Source: Verrucomicrobiota bacterium
GTDB taxonomy: Bacteria; Verrucomicrobiota; Verrucomicrobiia; Chthoniobacterales; Terrimicrobiaceae
NCBI GenBank assembly: GCA_026398275.1
Contig: JAPLTF010000065.1
Coordinates: 1-64,000 of the forward strand
Reading direction: 5' to 3'
DNA: 64,000 bases
The first letter of the stretch is position 1. Every line of letters starts with the position of its first letter. Below are positions 41,267 through 51,004 of the stretch, in pieces. The notes under the pieces are model-generated. The model was given only the letters and a program-made list of their open reading frames with translations. It was not told the origin of the DNA and ran no database searches. The translations under genes and the position numbers were made by a program.

Positions 41267-43714
41267 TTACGGGATCCGCACCGGATCGAGCTTCCAGATG
41301 TCGCGCGCGTATTCGGAGATCGTGCGGTCGCTGGAAAACTTTCCGACGCGGGCGGTGTTGAGGATCGCCATTTTGGCCCAGCGGGCCTTGTCCCGGAATG
41401 CGATGGAAACTTTTTCCTGGGCCTGGCTGTAGGACTCGAAGTCCGCGAGGCAGAGGAACGGGTCGTGGTAGAGCAGGTTATCGCGAAGCGGCTGGAGCAC
41501 GCCCGGCGCTTCGTCGGCAGTGAAATAGTTCGAGCCCACCCAGTCGACCACCGCGCGCAGTTCCTCGTTCGCGTTGCAATAGTCCCCGGGTTTGTAGCCT
41601 TTGGCGAAGAGCGCGTTCACCTCCTCGACCGTGTTTCCGAAAATGAAGATATTCTCCCCGCCGACCTCTTCGAGAATCTCAACATTCGCCCCGTCAAGCG
41701 TTCCGATGGTCAGCGCCCCATTGAGGGCGAGCTTCATATTGCCCGTGCCCGAGGCTTCCTTGCCGGCGGTGGAAATCTGCTCCGAGAGATCCGCCGCCGG
41801 AACGATCCGCTGCGCGAGAGACACGCGGTAGTTCGGGAGGAAGACGACTTTCAGCTTTCCGTCGATCCTCGGATCCGAGTTGATTTTTGCCCCGACGGCA
41901 TTGATCGCCTTGATGATGAGCTTCGCCATGTCGTATCCGGGCGCGGCCTTCGCCGCAAAGACGAACACCCGCGGGGTGACGACGGCGTCGGGATTTTGCA
42001 GGATCCGCCGGTAGAGGGCGAGAATGTGAAGGAGATTCAGATGCTGGCGCTTGTATTCGTGCAGCCGCTTGATCTGCACATCGAAGAGGGCTGTGGGATC
42101 GACCTCGACGCCGCAGTCGTGAAGGATCACCTTTGCGAGCTCGACCTTGTTGGCCTGTTTCACCGCCATGAAGTCGCTCTGGAACTGCGGATCGTCCGCA
42201 AAGGCCTCCAGGCCGCGGAGCTTGTCCAGATCGCGCTCCCAGCCATGGCCGAGTTTCGATGTGACCAGCCCGCTGAGGAGCGGGTTGCATGCGAGCAGCC
42301 AGCGCCGCGGGGTGATGCCGTTGGTCTTGTTGTTGAATTTTCCGGGATACAGGGCGTCAAACTCGGGAAAGAGCTCGCTCTTGAGAAGGCGGGTGTGCAG
42401 GGCGGCCACGCCGTTCACCGAGTGGCTTCCGACCACCGACAGGTGAGCCATTCGCACCATCTGGCTGCCGCCTTCCTCGATCAGCGAGAGCACCCGCTTC
42501 TTTTCGACGTCTCCCGGCCATCTGGCCTCGACCGTCTCAAGAAATCGCTTGTTGATTTCAAAAATGATCTGCAGGTGCCGGGGCAGGACTTTTTGAAAGA
42601 GCCCGACGCTCCATTTTTCAAGCGCCTCCGGGAGCAGGGTGTGGTTCGTGTAGGCGAACGTGCGGGTGACGATCCCCCAGGCCTCGTCCCACGGCATCTT
42701 GTATTCGTCGTGGAGCAGGTGCATGAGCTCGACGATCGCGATCGCCGGGTGCGTGTCGTTGAGCTGGACGGCCACCTTGTCCGGAAAGGTTGCCCAGTCG
42801 GTGTTGCTCTTGTGGAAACGCCGGATGATGTCCCGCAGCGAGCAGGCGACAAAAAAGTATTGCTGGACAAGCCGGAGCTCCTTCCCGCTCTCGGTCTTGT
42901 CGTTCGGATACAGAACCTTCGAGACCGTCTCGCTCCTGTTCTTTTCGTGGACCGCCTGCTCGTAGCCGCCGCTGTTGAAGGCTTCGAGGTTGAATTCCTC
43001 GGAGGCGCGGGATTCCCAGAGCCGCAGGAAATTGACCGTCTGCGTGCCGAATCCCGGAATCGGGATGTCGTAGGGGACGCCAAGCAGCTTCTGCCATCCC
43101 ACCCACTTCGTCACGTAGTTCCCCAGATCGTCGAAAATGTTTTCCACATGCCCGTAGATCGGGATCTCGATCGTGTATTCCGGACGGACGATTTCCCACG
43201 GAGTCCCGTATTGCATCCACGCGTCGGGAAGCTCGACCTGGTGGCCGTTCCGGAACTCCTGCTTGAACAGGCCGTATTGATAATGGATGCCGTATCCGAC
43301 CGCCGGCAGGTCGAGGGTGGCCAGCGAATCCAGAAAGCAAGCCGCCAGGCGCCCGAGGCCGCCATTCCCGAGCCCCATGTCGTATTCCTCCCGCCGGAGC
43401 GTATCCATGTCGAGGCCGAGCTTGTCGAGCGCGGCGAGGACGTCCTGATAAATCCCCGCGCTGTACATGCTGTTGACGAACAGCCGCCCCATGAGAAATT
43501 CCAGCGAGAGGTAGTAGACCCGCTTGACGTTGCCGTGGTGATGGACCGACTGCGTGGCGATCATCCGCTCGATGATGATGCTCTGCACCGCCTTCGAGGT
43601 CGCGATCCACCAGTCGCGGGGGGTCGCGGACTCGGCATCCCGCGCCAGCGCGAATTTGAGCTGGTTAAGGATATAGTGATCGATCGGCAGATTGTGAGGG
43701 TCTTCGGTGTTCAT
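41267..43714 (-). CDS. glgP: Glycogen/maltodextrin phosphorylase
   Basis: 815 residues, the usual family length, from ATG 43714. It starts [13 protein letters not shown] and continues [15 protein letters not shown]. The PLP-site region reads [16 protein letters not shown] followed by [11 protein letters not shown], with the Schiff-base lysine in GNMK. It releases glucose 1-phosphate from alpha-1,4-glucans and so opposes GlgE. It is preceded by 49 bp and the ACP gene on the same strand. Confidence 0.97.
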   Translation of the reverse strand: MNTEDPHNLPIDHYILNQLKFALARDAESATPRDWWIATSKAVQSIIIERMIATQSVHHHGNVKRVYYLSLEFLMGRLFVNSMYSAGIYQDVLAALDKLGLDMDTLRREEYDMGLGNGGLGRLAACFLDSLATLDLPAVGYGIHYQYGLFKQEFRNGHQVELPDAWMQYGTPWEIVRPEYTIEIPIYGHVENIFDDLGNYVTKWVGWQKLLGVPYDIPIPGFGTQTVNFLRLWESRASEEFNLEAFNSGGYEQAVHEKNRSETVSKVLYPNDKTESGKELRLVQQYFFVACSLRDIIRRFHKSNTDWATFPDKVAVQLNDTHPAIAIVELMHLLHDEYKMPWDEAWGIVTRTFAYTNHTLLPEALEKWSVGLFQKVLPRHLQIIFEINKRFLETVEARWPGDVEKKRVLSLIEEGGSQMVRMAHLSVVGSHSVNGVAALHTRLLKSELFPEFDALYPGKFNNKTNGITPRRWLLACNPLLSGLVTSKLGHGWERDLDKLRGLEAFADDPQFQSDFMAVKQANKVELAKVILHDCGVEVDPTALFDVQIKRLHEYKRQHLNLLHILALYRRILQNPDAVVTPRVFVFAAKAAPGYDMAKLIIKAINAVGAKINSDPRIDGKLKVVFLPNYRVSLAQRIVPAADLSEQISTAGKEASGTGNMKLALNGALTIGTLDGANVEILEEVGGENIFIFGNTVEEVNALFAKGYKPGDYCNANEELRAVVDWVGSNYFTADEAPGVLQPLRDNLLYHDPFLCLADFESYSQAQEKVSIAFRDKARWAKMAILNTARVGKFSSDRTISEYARDIWKLDPVRIP

Positions 43715-43763
43715 GACGTGTGGTTCCTGTTGGTGGAGCAAAATCCGGGCCAGAGGCGGGAGC

Positions 43764-44030
43764 TCAGGCGGATGGCTTTTGCGCGCGGATGTAGGCGGCG
43801 ATCGTGTGGACGCTGACGAAGGCATTCCTCGCCACCTCGGCGCTCGGCGTGGCAACGCCGAAATTCTTTTCGATCGCCACCGCCAGTTCGAGCGCATCAA
43901 TCGAGTCCAGGGCGAGGCCCTCGGGACTGAAGAGAAGGGTCTCATCTCCGATCGAGCCGGGGGCCACTTTCAGCATGAGGCTGGAGACAAGCATTTGCTT
44001 GATGCGCGTGTTCAAATCTTCTTCTGGCAT
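43764..44030 (-). CDS. Acyl carrier protein
   Basis: 88 residues. The 4'-phosphopantetheine attachment serine is in [19 protein letters not shown], the classical DSxxxxEL motif. It lacks fab neighbours, so it may serve a specialised pathway and not general fatty acid synthesis. It is divergent from tlyA over 48 bp. Confidence 0.85.
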   Translation of the reverse strand: MPEEDLNTRIKQMLVSSLMLKVAPGSIGDETLLFSPEGLALDSIDALELAVAIEKNFGVATPSAEVARNAFVSVHTIAAYIRAQKPSA

Positions 44031-44078
44031 AAAAAATCGTTACGAATCGCTCGGACTTGGCCAGACTGACAGGACTTC

Positions 44079-44813
44079 ATGAGTTCTGGCAAGTCCCGCT
44101 TGGATGTGGCGCTGGTCGAGCGCGGTCTTTTTGATTCGCGCGAGAAGGCGCGTCGCGCGATCATGGCCGCACAGGTATTCGTCGACGGCCAGCCGGCCAC
44201 GAAAGCGGGCACCCTCATCCTCCCGCATGCCAGGCTGGAGGTGGCCGCGAAGGAGAAATTCGTCGGCCGGGGAGGGTATAAAATCGAGGCGGCCCTGGAT
44301 TTTTTCCAAATCGATCCCGCCGGGCGGGTCTGCGCGGATATCGGGGCCTCGACCGGCGGCTTCACCGACTGCCTGCTGCAGCGCGGGGCCACGAAAGTTT
44401 TTGCCCTCGACGTCGGCCACGGCCAGCTCGACTGGCGGCTTCGGCAGGATCCCCGCGTCGATGTGCGCGAGGGGGTGAACGCACGTTATCTGCAGCCCGG
44501 CGACTTCGACGCCCCCCCCACCCTGGTCGTCGCCGACGTGAGCTTCATCTCGTTGACATTGATTTTTCCGGCCGTCTTTGCATTACTGCCGTCGGAATCC
44601 GACATGGTTGTTCTCATCAAACCGCAGTTTGAACTCAGCAAGGCAGAGGTCGGGCGTGGCGGCATCGTCCGCGAGGAGTCGCTCCGGCTCCGGGCCGTGG
44701 AAAAAATTCACACATTCATCGAAAACTCCGGACACCGCTGGGCCGGCTCCATCACCTCCCCGATCACCGGCCGCGACGGGAATGTGGAATTCCTCGCCCA
44801 CCTGAAGCCATGA
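44079..44813 (+). CDS. tlyA: TlyA family rRNA 2'-O-methyltransferase
   Basis: 244 residues. An N-terminal S4 RNA-binding domain (RLDVALVERGLFDSREKARR) is followed by an FtsJ-like methyltransferase with the SAM motif CADIGASTGGFTDCLLQRG and VLIKPQFE. TlyA methylates 16S and, in some lineages, 23S rRNA ribose. The stop overlaps nadK by 4 bp. Confidence 0.93.
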   Translation: MSSGKSRLDVALVERGLFDSREKARRAIMAAQVFVDGQPATKAGTLILPHARLEVAAKEKFVGRGGYKIEAALDFFQIDPAGRVCADIGASTGGFTDCLLQRGATKVFALDVGHGQLDWRLRQDPRVDVREGVNARYLQPGDFDAPPTLVVADVSFISLTLIFPAVFALLPSESDMVVLIKPQFELSKAEVGRGGIVREESLRLRAVEKIHTFIENSGHRWAGSITSPITGRDGNVEFLAHLKP

Positions 44814-45664
44814 TCGGACTCATCGCCCACTCCGAAAAGCCGGCCGCCGCCACGGTGGTGAGAGCGATGGCCATGGAGCTGAAGAAACACGGCCTGCCAT
44901 TTCTCGTGGAGCAGAACACCGCCCCGCTGGCAGGCATGGTCTCGGATCTCGATGTGCACGACCTGGCCGCGCGGTGTGAGCTTCTGGTTGCCATGGGAGG
45001 CGACGGGACGATCCTCCGCGTCGTGCACAAGCTCCGCGACGTGCTCCCGCCGATCTTCGGAATCAACATCGGCTCGCTCGGGTTCCTGACCTGCCTCGGC
45101 CCCGGTGAGATTTCCCGGGCGGTGGCCAGCATCCGCGACCGCGATTACATTCTGAGCAACCGGCCGCTCCTCGAAGCCCGCCTCACGCCCAGCGGCGGAG
45201 AGACCCGCGTCTTTCACGGCCTCAACGATGCGGTCATCAGCCGCGGAGAACGCTCCGAGCTGGTGAAAATCCGCGTGCGGCTGGGAGATACTCCGCTGAC
45301 CGAATACAACGCGGACGGACTCGTCGTTTCCACCCCGACGGGCTCGACGGCATATTCCCTGTCCGCAGGCGGTCCGATTCTGATGCCGGACTCCGGCGGG
45401 TTTGTCATCACGCCGATCTGCCCGCACGTGCTGACAAACCGTTCCGTTGTCGTCAGCGACGCCTCGCAGATCCACGTGGAAGTCTCCGAGAAGGGCCACG
45501 TGGTTTTTGTCACGGTCGACGGGCAGGAATCCTGCGCGATGCGGATCGGCGACTCGCTGGCCATCACAAAAAGCGCCCGCAATCTTCCTCTCGCCATGCT
45601 CCCGGAACGCTCGTTCAGCGAGGTGCTCCGGCAAAAGCTGAAGTGGTCGGGAACCAACATATGA
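44810..45664 (+). CDS. nadK: NAD kinase
   Basis: 284 residues. The GGDGTILR motif lies near residue 62, followed by INIGSLGFLT and the later NADGLVVSTPTGSTAYSLSAGG, all diagnostic. It makes NADP from NAD and ATP. It overlaps tlyA upstream and the PTS gene downstream by 4 bp each, forming a tightly coupled operon. Confidence 0.97.
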   Translation: MIGLIAHSEKPAAATVVRAMAMELKKHGLPFLVEQNTAPLAGMVSDLDVHDLAARCELLVAMGGDGTILRVVHKLRDVLPPIFGINIGSLGFLTCLGPGEISRAVASIRDRDYILSNRPLLEARLTPSGGETRVFHGLNDAVISRGERSELVKIRVRLGDTPLTEYNADGLVVSTPTGSTAYSLSAGGPILMPDSGGFVITPICPHVLTNRSVVVSDASQIHVEVSEKGHVVFVTVDGQESCAMRIGDSLAITKSARNLPLAMLPERSFSEVLRQKLKWSGTNI

Positions 45665-46122
45665 TTCCCATTTCCGAAATTCTCACCCCCGTGCATGTCA
45701 ACCTCGCGCTCGCCGCCACTGACCAGGTCGGCGGAGTGGACGAGGTGCTCTCCAAGCTCAACGGGGATCCCCGGATTCTGGATTGGGATGCGCTGAAACA
45801 ATCGATCACCGAGCGGAATGCCCCCGCGATCTCCTGCGGGGCCTGCGGGATCTGCATCGCGCACGGGAGGACAAATGCCGTGCAGTCGCTGGTGATGGCC
45901 GCCGGCCGGTCCACGGCGGGCCTCACCTCCTCGCACGTCAAGGAACCGGTCCGCCTGGTTTTCGTGGCCGGCATCCCCGCAGCTTTCCACTCCGAATATC
46001 TCCGGATCGTCGGAGCCATCGCCCGCCTTTGCAGTGACAAGGCGCTCCTGGGCAAACTCCTTTCCACTCAGGATCCGGAAAAATTTGTCGGCCTCCTCAG
46101 CTCGGGCGAAACAAAACTCTAA
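45661..46122 (+). CDS. PTS EIIA (PtsN-like) domain protein
   Basis: 153 residues from ATG 45661. It has the EIIA(Fru/Ntr) fold: DEVLSKLNGDPRILDWDALK, then the phosphorylatable His in CIAHGRTNAVQSLV and KEPVRLVFVAGIP. The sequence around the His (GACGICIAHGRT) is unusually Cys-rich, where relatives have AIPHGR. Such free EIIA proteins regulate nitrogen, potassium or cell-wall functions. No EI or HPr gene is in the window. Confidence 0.82.
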   Translation: MIPISEILTPVHVNLALAATDQVGGVDEVLSKLNGDPRILDWDALKQSITERNAPAISCGACGICIAHGRTNAVQSLVMAAGRSTAGLTSSHVKEPVRLVFVAGIPAAFHSEYLRIVGAIARLCSDKALLGKLLSTQDPEKFVGLLSSGETKL

Positions 46123-46215
46123 AGGTCATTCGGGGGCGGAATCGGCAAAACATGCTCAAAAACAAGGAAAAGCGACGCCCAGAAGAGATCGTGGGAATCT
46201 GGGAGAAAGCACTAC

Positions 46216-46248
46216 ATATGGTGGTCAGTGAATAAATAACCACCATAT
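46216..46248 (+). promoter_or_regulatory. Perfect inverted repeat upstream of nrdB
   Basis: ATATGGTGGT and ACCACCATAT form perfect 10-bp arms around a 13-nt A/T-rich loop. TTGACG follows at 46261. It lies about 135 bp upstream of nrdB in an otherwise empty 260-bp leader. It could be a regulator site or a hairpin ending the tlyA-nadK-ptsN transcript; a weak T-run follows. Confidence 0.45.
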
Positions 46249-46381
46249 AAAGGATTTTTATTGACGTTCCGCCCTCCAAAATAGATGTTTTGAAAACGTC
46301 GCAGGCAAGGAAAATAACGGACAAAAGTCCTGTGTCAAACCACCCCCGGTCTGCTTTCGTAAAAATAAAGGAAAATTCAGC

Positions 46382-47473
46382 ATGGCAACAACCACGATTA
46401 CCATCGGAGATCGTCAATTCATTTTGGACAAGGACAAGGCGGAGGCCGCGTTTGCCGCGAAGAAGGTCATCAACGGCCGGCAGACGATGTTCTTCAACAT
46501 TCTGCCGCTGAAATACCAGTGGGCCTACGACCTCTACAAAAAGATGAAGGCGAACCACTGGGAGCCGGAGGACATCCAGATGCAGAAGGACTGCGAGCAC
46601 TGGCGCGACACCACCGGGTATATCTCCGAGGTCGAGCGCTGGATCATCAAGATGGGGATCGGCTATTTTTCGGCGGCGGAGGGGATCGTCGGGGACAACA
46701 TCCTGCATGTCGTCCGCGAGTCCGTGACGGCTCCGGAGCTCAAACTGGTTCTCGGCCGCCACGCGCATGAGGAGAACATCCACGCCGACTCGCTGGTCTA
46801 TATGATCAGCTCGCTCGGGATCAACCCGCACGAGTGCGAGGCCATGTTCGAGGACGTGGAGACGATCAAGAACAAGACGGATTTCGTGGTGAGCAACAGC
46901 CGGGCGCTGCGCCGGGACACCGACCTCACGCTCACGGAGAACAAGCAGGCGCTGGCAAAAAACATGTTCCTGTTCGGCCAGTGCATGGAGGGGACCCAGT
47001 TCTACGGGCTCTTCGGCATGGTCCTCGCGCTCTACCGCCAGAACAAATTTCCGGGCATCGGCCAGATGTTCAGCTACACCCTGCGCGACTAGTCGAACCA
47101 CATCGAGCTGCTCCGCCAGCTCTTCCAGGATCTCGTGGATGAAAACCCCGATGTCTGGACCGAGGAATACCGCGAGGACCTCCGCAACACCATGCGCGAG
47201 GCGGTGAGGCTCGAGAAGCAGTTCATCCTCGACTGCCTCCCGGTTTCCGCCGTCGGTCTCACGGCGGATGAGTTCACGAGCTACATCGACTACATCGGCG
47301 ACCGCCGCCTCGAGGGCGTCGGCCTCGAGCCGCTGAACCCGCCGATCACAAACCCACTTCCCTGGCTCTCGGAGATGATGGAGATCAAAAAGGAAACCAA
47401 TTTCTTCGAAGGCCGGGTCACCGAATACCGCCGGGCCGTCGACCTCTCCGGAGTCTCGGACGACGATCTCTAG
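46382..47473 (+). pseudogene. nrdB: Ribonucleotide reductase small subunit interrupted by in-frame amber codon
   Basis: A single frame of 363 codons broken only by TAG at 47090-47092. Metal ligands can be read by comparison with E. coli R2: D70 (MQKDCEHW), E131 and H134 (HEENIH), E203 (CMEGTQFY), then RD-stop-SNH, where RDExxH is expected. The stop replaces exactly the fifth ligand, glutamate (GAG to TAG is one change). Downstream protein is intact and well conserved (NPDVWTEEY, PWLSEMMEIKKETNFFE). The radical-tyrosine position (H134+4) is L138, so this is a tyrosine-less, class Ic-like R2. A sequencing error, a real mutation or suppression are all possible; I label it a pseudogene because it cannot be translated normally. 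Confidence 0.88.
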
Positions 47474-47481
47474 GAACGAGT

Positions 47482-47597
47482 TTTAAGGTTTAAGAATCAA
47501 GTCTTAAGCTCACCATTCGAAGACTGAACCCCAAAGTTACCGCAATTTCCACTGCAAGCCTGCCGCCTCTTTAACCTTAATACTTAAACCTTAAGAC
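47482..47597. repeat. Inverted repeat between nrdB and nrdA
   Basis: TTTAAGGTTTAAGAATCAAG (from 47482) and its complement ending CTTAAACCTTAAGACT (47571-47597) flank about 62 bp. It resembles the other dispersed inverted repeats in arm-and-loop design but has its own sequence. In the nrdBA transcript it could form a large hairpin just before the nrdA start. Confidence 0.6.
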
Positions 47598-47602
47598 TCC
47601 TC

Positions 47603-50600
47603 ATGATCCGACACATCACCCTCGACGAAGACATCGCCCTCAAGCGCCTGGTCACCACCCCCCGCGAACAGAAGCCCGGCTTCGCCTGGAGGGATTCCCT
47701 GAATCAGGACACCGCCCCTCATCCGGAGATTCTGGTTTACAGGAGCTCGGGCGAGGAGCACGCGTTCAACCTTGCGGACGTGGCGGACCAGATCGGTGAG
47801 GCGCTGACCGACCTCCTTCTCTCCCGCGAGGAGAAGGATATCTTCAACGAGGAGAACCGCGGGTTCGTGGCGAACGTCGCCCACTCCGTGGCAACCCGCC
47901 TGCTTGAGCAGGTCCGCGAAGGGAGCGGCCTGAAACTTTCCGAGAACGATCTCTCGCTGCTCATCGAGAAGGCGCTGATCGAAAATGATGCCCACGACGT
48001 GGCGAAGAGCCTCGTCTTCAAGCGCTCGATCCACTCGATGGACTCCACCCCTTCGGGCGGAACGCTTTCGACACCGATCAACGTGCGCCTGATCCGGCGC
48101 AACGGATCGGTCGTCCCGTGGATCGAGGCAAAAATTGAAACCGCCTGCCGGAAGGCGTTTCTCTCGTCCAAGGAGCATGCGGAGGCGGCTGCCGCAATTT
48201 CCCGCGCAGTGACCGACCGCGTCCGCTTCCGCGACCAGGCGTTCGTCCACATTGAGGATGTCCAGGACATGGTCCAGGAGGAGCTGATGCGCCAGGGGTA
48301 TTACAAGGTTGCCGAGAGCTATATCCTCTACCGCGCCCAGCGCACCCGCCTCCGCGAGGAATCCGGCCCGGGGCCGGACGAGTCCGCGCCCCAGCAGGAG
48401 TCGCTCATCGTCGTCCGCCAGCGGGACGGGCAGAATGTTTTCTGGGACGGCAGCGAGCTGAAGCGCCGCATCCAGTTCGCGATGATCGGGCTGGACCTCA
48501 ACATGGATGCCCTCCAGATCGAGCGCGAACTCCGCCGCTCGATCGGGACCGAGGTCAGCGAGGAGATCCTGAAAAACACGATCATCCTCAACGCGCGCAC
48601 GCTCATCGAGCGGGATGCGGATTTTGCGAAGTTCGCTGCGAGGATCATGCTCTCCTACATCTATGAGGAGGTCCTCGACTGGAAGATCACGCGCGACGGG
48701 ATCGAAGGCCTGCGCGCAGCGCACAAGAAGGCGTTCAAGAGCTACCTGCGGCACGGGGTCGCGATCGAGCGCCTCTCGCCGAAGCTCCTGTCATTCAACT
48801 TCGATGTCCTCGCCGACGCCATCGACCCGACAGCGGACATGGATTTCGACTTTCTCGGCATCCAGACCCTCTACGACCGGTATCTCATCGTGGACAAGAC
48901 CCGCAAGCAGGCCCGCCGGCTCGAAACGCCGCAATTTTTCTGGATGCGGGTGTCGATGGGGCTGTTCATCGACGAGCCGTCCGACCGCGAGGCGTGGGTG
49001 GTCCGCCTCTACAATCTTTATAAGAGCCGCCGGTTCTGCTCGAGCACGCCGACGCTCTTCAACGCCGGAACCCTCCACAGCCAGCTCTCGAGCTGCTACC
49101 TCTACAAGGTCGACGACTCGATCGAGTCGATCATGCAGCGAGGCATCGCCGACAATGCCTACCTCTCCAAATGGGCGGGCGGGCTCGGCGGCTCATGGAC
49201 CGCGGTGCGCGGCACCGGCAGCTACATCAAGGGCACGAACGGCGAGAGCCAGGGCGTGATCCCGTTCCTCAAACTCCACAACGACCAGCTCGTCGCCGTG
49301 AACCAGGGCGGCAAGCGCCGGGGCTCGGGCTGCGCGTATCTGGAGTCGTGGCACAACGACGTGGAGGATTTCCTCCAGCTCCGCCGCAACACCGGCGACG
49401 ACCGCCGCAGGGCGCATGACCTGAACACCGCGAACTGGGTTCCCGACCTTTTTATGAAGCGCATGGAGGCCCGCGAAAACTGGACCCTCTTCCGCTCGAA
49501 CGAGGCCCCCGACCTGCACGATCTCTACGGGCAGAAGTTCGAGGAAAAATACCTGCACTACGAGGCGCTCGCGAAGGAGGGCAAGATCACCGGACGGGAA
49601 GTCCCCGCCATCGACATGTGGAAGCAGATGCTCAAGATGCTCCTCGAGACCGGCCATCCGTGGATCACCTTCAAGGACCCCTGCAACCTCCGCAGCCCGC
49701 AGGATCATGCCGGCGTGATCCACTCCTCGAACCTCTGCACGGAGATCACCCTGAACACCAGCGAGGACGAGACGGCGGTCTGCAACCTCGGCTCGGTCGT
49801 CCTCGACACCCACATGAAGGAGGACGGCTCGCTCGACCATGACATGCTCCGCGAGACGATCCTCGTCGCTGTCCGCGCCCTCGACAACGTCATCGACATC
49901 AACTTCTATCCGACGGAATCCGCCAAGCGCTCGAACTTGCGCCACCGGCCGATCGGACTCGGGGTCATGGGCGTCCAGAACGCGCTTTTCAAGCGGGGTC
50001 TGGATTTTGCGAGCGACGCGGCCGTCGAGTTCAACGACGAATTCATGGAGGCGATCGCCTACTACGCCTACTCGTCCTCGAGCGATCTGGCGGCGGAGCG
50101 CGGAGTTTACAGCTCCTACATGGGCTCCCAGTGGGACCGCGGGCTCCTGCCGCAGGATACCATCGACATCCTCGAGCGCGAGCGCGGGCTCGAGATCGAC
50201 GTCCCGCGCGGAGGCTCGATGGACTGGACGCCGGTGCGCGAAAAGATCAAGGCCCAGGGGATGCGGAACTCGAACGTTCTCGCCATCGCCCCGACCGCGA
50301 CGATCTCGAACATCATGGGGACCACGCCGTGCATCGAGCCGAACTACAAAAACCTCTACGCCAAGGAAAACCTCGGCGGAAAATTCACCATCCTCAGCAC
50401 CGAGCTCGTCCGCGACCTCAAAAAGCTCGGCAAATGGGACGGCGACATGCTCGAGCAGCTCAAGTATTTCGAGGGCGAGCTCGCGAACATCGAGGGCATC
50501 CCGGAAGAGCTGCGGCGCAAGCACCTCACGGTATTCGGAATCCCCTACCAGTTCGTGATCGACGCCGCGGCCAGGCGCCAGAAATGGATCGACCAGTCGC

Positions 50601-50860
50601 AGTCTGTCAACCTCTTCATCAGCGAGCCCGACCTCAAGATCCTGAGCCACATGTATCGCCGGGCCTGGCATACCGGGCTCAAAACCACCTACTACCTACG
50701 CACCCTCGGCGCTTCGAGCATCGAAGGGCCGACGACAAATGTGAAAAAGGAGCTGCGGGGGGTTGTTCTGGCGGCGAAGAAGGAATTCGATGCCGAGGAA
50801 AAGCTGGCCTGCTCATTGGAGGCCATGCGCAACGGCGGAGAGTGCGAGGCGTGCCAATAG
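47603..50860 (+). CDS. nrdA: Ribonucleotide reductase large subunit with multiple ATP-cones
   Basis: 1,085 residues, far longer than E. coli NrdA (761). The first 350 residues hold an ATP-cone-like region (about 35-140) and two clearer ATP-cones (about 150-250, starting LIRRNGSVVPWIEAKIETAC, and about 265-360, IVVRQRDGQNVFWDGSELKR). The catalytic core has C498 (LSSCYLYKVDDS), N710-L-C712-T-E714 and C727 (AVCNLGS). The C-terminal shuttle cysteines are CEAC near the end. Repeated cones are known in chlamydial NrdA and fit the class Ic partner. It is presumably cotranscribed with nrdB. Confidence 0.96.
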   Translation: MIRHITLDEDIALKRLVTTPREQKPGFAWRDSLNQDTAPHPEILVYRSSGEEHAFNLADVADQIGEALTDLLLSREEKDIFNEENRGFVANVAHSVATRLLEQVREGSGLKLSENDLSLLIEKALIENDAHDVAKSLVFKRSIHSMDSTPSGGTLSTPINVRLIRRNGSVVPWIEAKIETACRKAFLSSKEHAEAAAAISRAVTDRVRFRDQAFVHIEDVQDMVQEELMRQGYYKVAESYILYRAQRTRLREESGPGPDESAPQQESLIVVRQRDGQNVFWDGSELKRRIQFAMIGLDLNMDALQIERELRRSIGTEVSEEILKNTIILNARTLIERDADFAKFAARIMLSYIYEEVLDWKITRDGIEGLRAAHKKAFKSYLRHGVAIERLSPKLLSFNFDVLADAIDPTADMDFDFLGIQTLYDRYLIVDKTRKQARRLETPQFFWMRVSMGLFIDEPSDREAWVVRLYNLYKSRRFCSSTPTLFNAGTLHSQLSSCYLYKVDDSIESIMQRGIADNAYLSKWAGGLGGSWTAVRGTGSYIKGTNGESQGVIPFLKLHNDQLVAVNQGGKRRGSGCAYLESWHNDVEDFLQLRRNTGDDRRRAHDLNTANWVPDLFMKRMEARENWTLFRSNEAPDLHDLYGQKFEEKYLHYEALAKEGKITGREVPAIDMWKQMLKMLLETGHPWITFKDPCNLRSPQDHAGVIHSSNLCTEITLNTSEDETAVCNLGSVVLDTHMKEDGSLDHDMLRETILVAVRALDNVIDINFYPTESAKRSNLRHRPIGLGVMGVQNALFKRGLDFASDAAVEFNDEFMEAIAYYAYSSSSDLAAERGVYSSYMGSQWDRGLLPQDTIDILERERGLEIDVPRGGSMDWTPVREKIKAQGMRNSNVLAIAPTATISNIMGTTPCIEPNYKNLYAKENLGGKFTILSTELVRDLKKLGKWDGDMLEQLKYFEGELANIEGIPEELRRKHLTVFGIPYQFVIDAAARRQKWIDQSQSVNLFISEPDLKILSHMYRRAWHTGLKTTYYLRTLGASSIEGPTTNVKKELRGVVLAAKKEFDAEEKLACSLEAMRNGGECEACQ

Positions 50861-50964
50861 GCACGATCCAGTCTGCGCGGATCTCCCGACTCCCGGCAGG
50901 GACAAACCCTGCCGGCAACCCCGGTTGCCAGGACACATCCCCGAAAAAGGAATGAAGCGCCTGC

Positions 50965-50994
50965 TTGATTTGTTTGGGCATTCCCTGGCATAAT
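50965..50994 (+). promoter_or_regulatory. Promoter of the Crp-family gene
   Basis: TTGATT (50965-50970) and CATAAT (50989-50994) are separated by 18 bp. The predicted start of transcription is only a few bases before ATG 51005, so the transcript would be nearly leaderless. Confidence 0.5.
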
Positions 50995-51004
50995 TAGCCG
51001 ATTC

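Noticed and set aside
41057-43816. 919-codon open frame on the plus strand opposite glgP
   Set aside because: It is an antisense shadow of a highly conserved GC-rich gene; no family motif, low-complexity charged sequence, and glgP itself is intact.
46211-46252. NrdR boxes upstream of nrdB
   Set aside because: The arms read GGTGGT/ACCACC, lacking the ACA..TGT palindrome pair of NrdR sites at the usual spacing.
47090-47092. UAG read as pyrrolysine or a reassigned codon
   Set aside because: RF1 is encoded at 54602-55684 and several genes here end in TAG; no pyl genes are seen in the window. Local suppression cannot be excluded but is not supported.
49193-50671. 492-codon minus-strand frame opposite nrdA
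   Set aside because: Antisense to conserved catalytic sequence of nrdA; no motifs and no promoter or Shine-Dalgarno.
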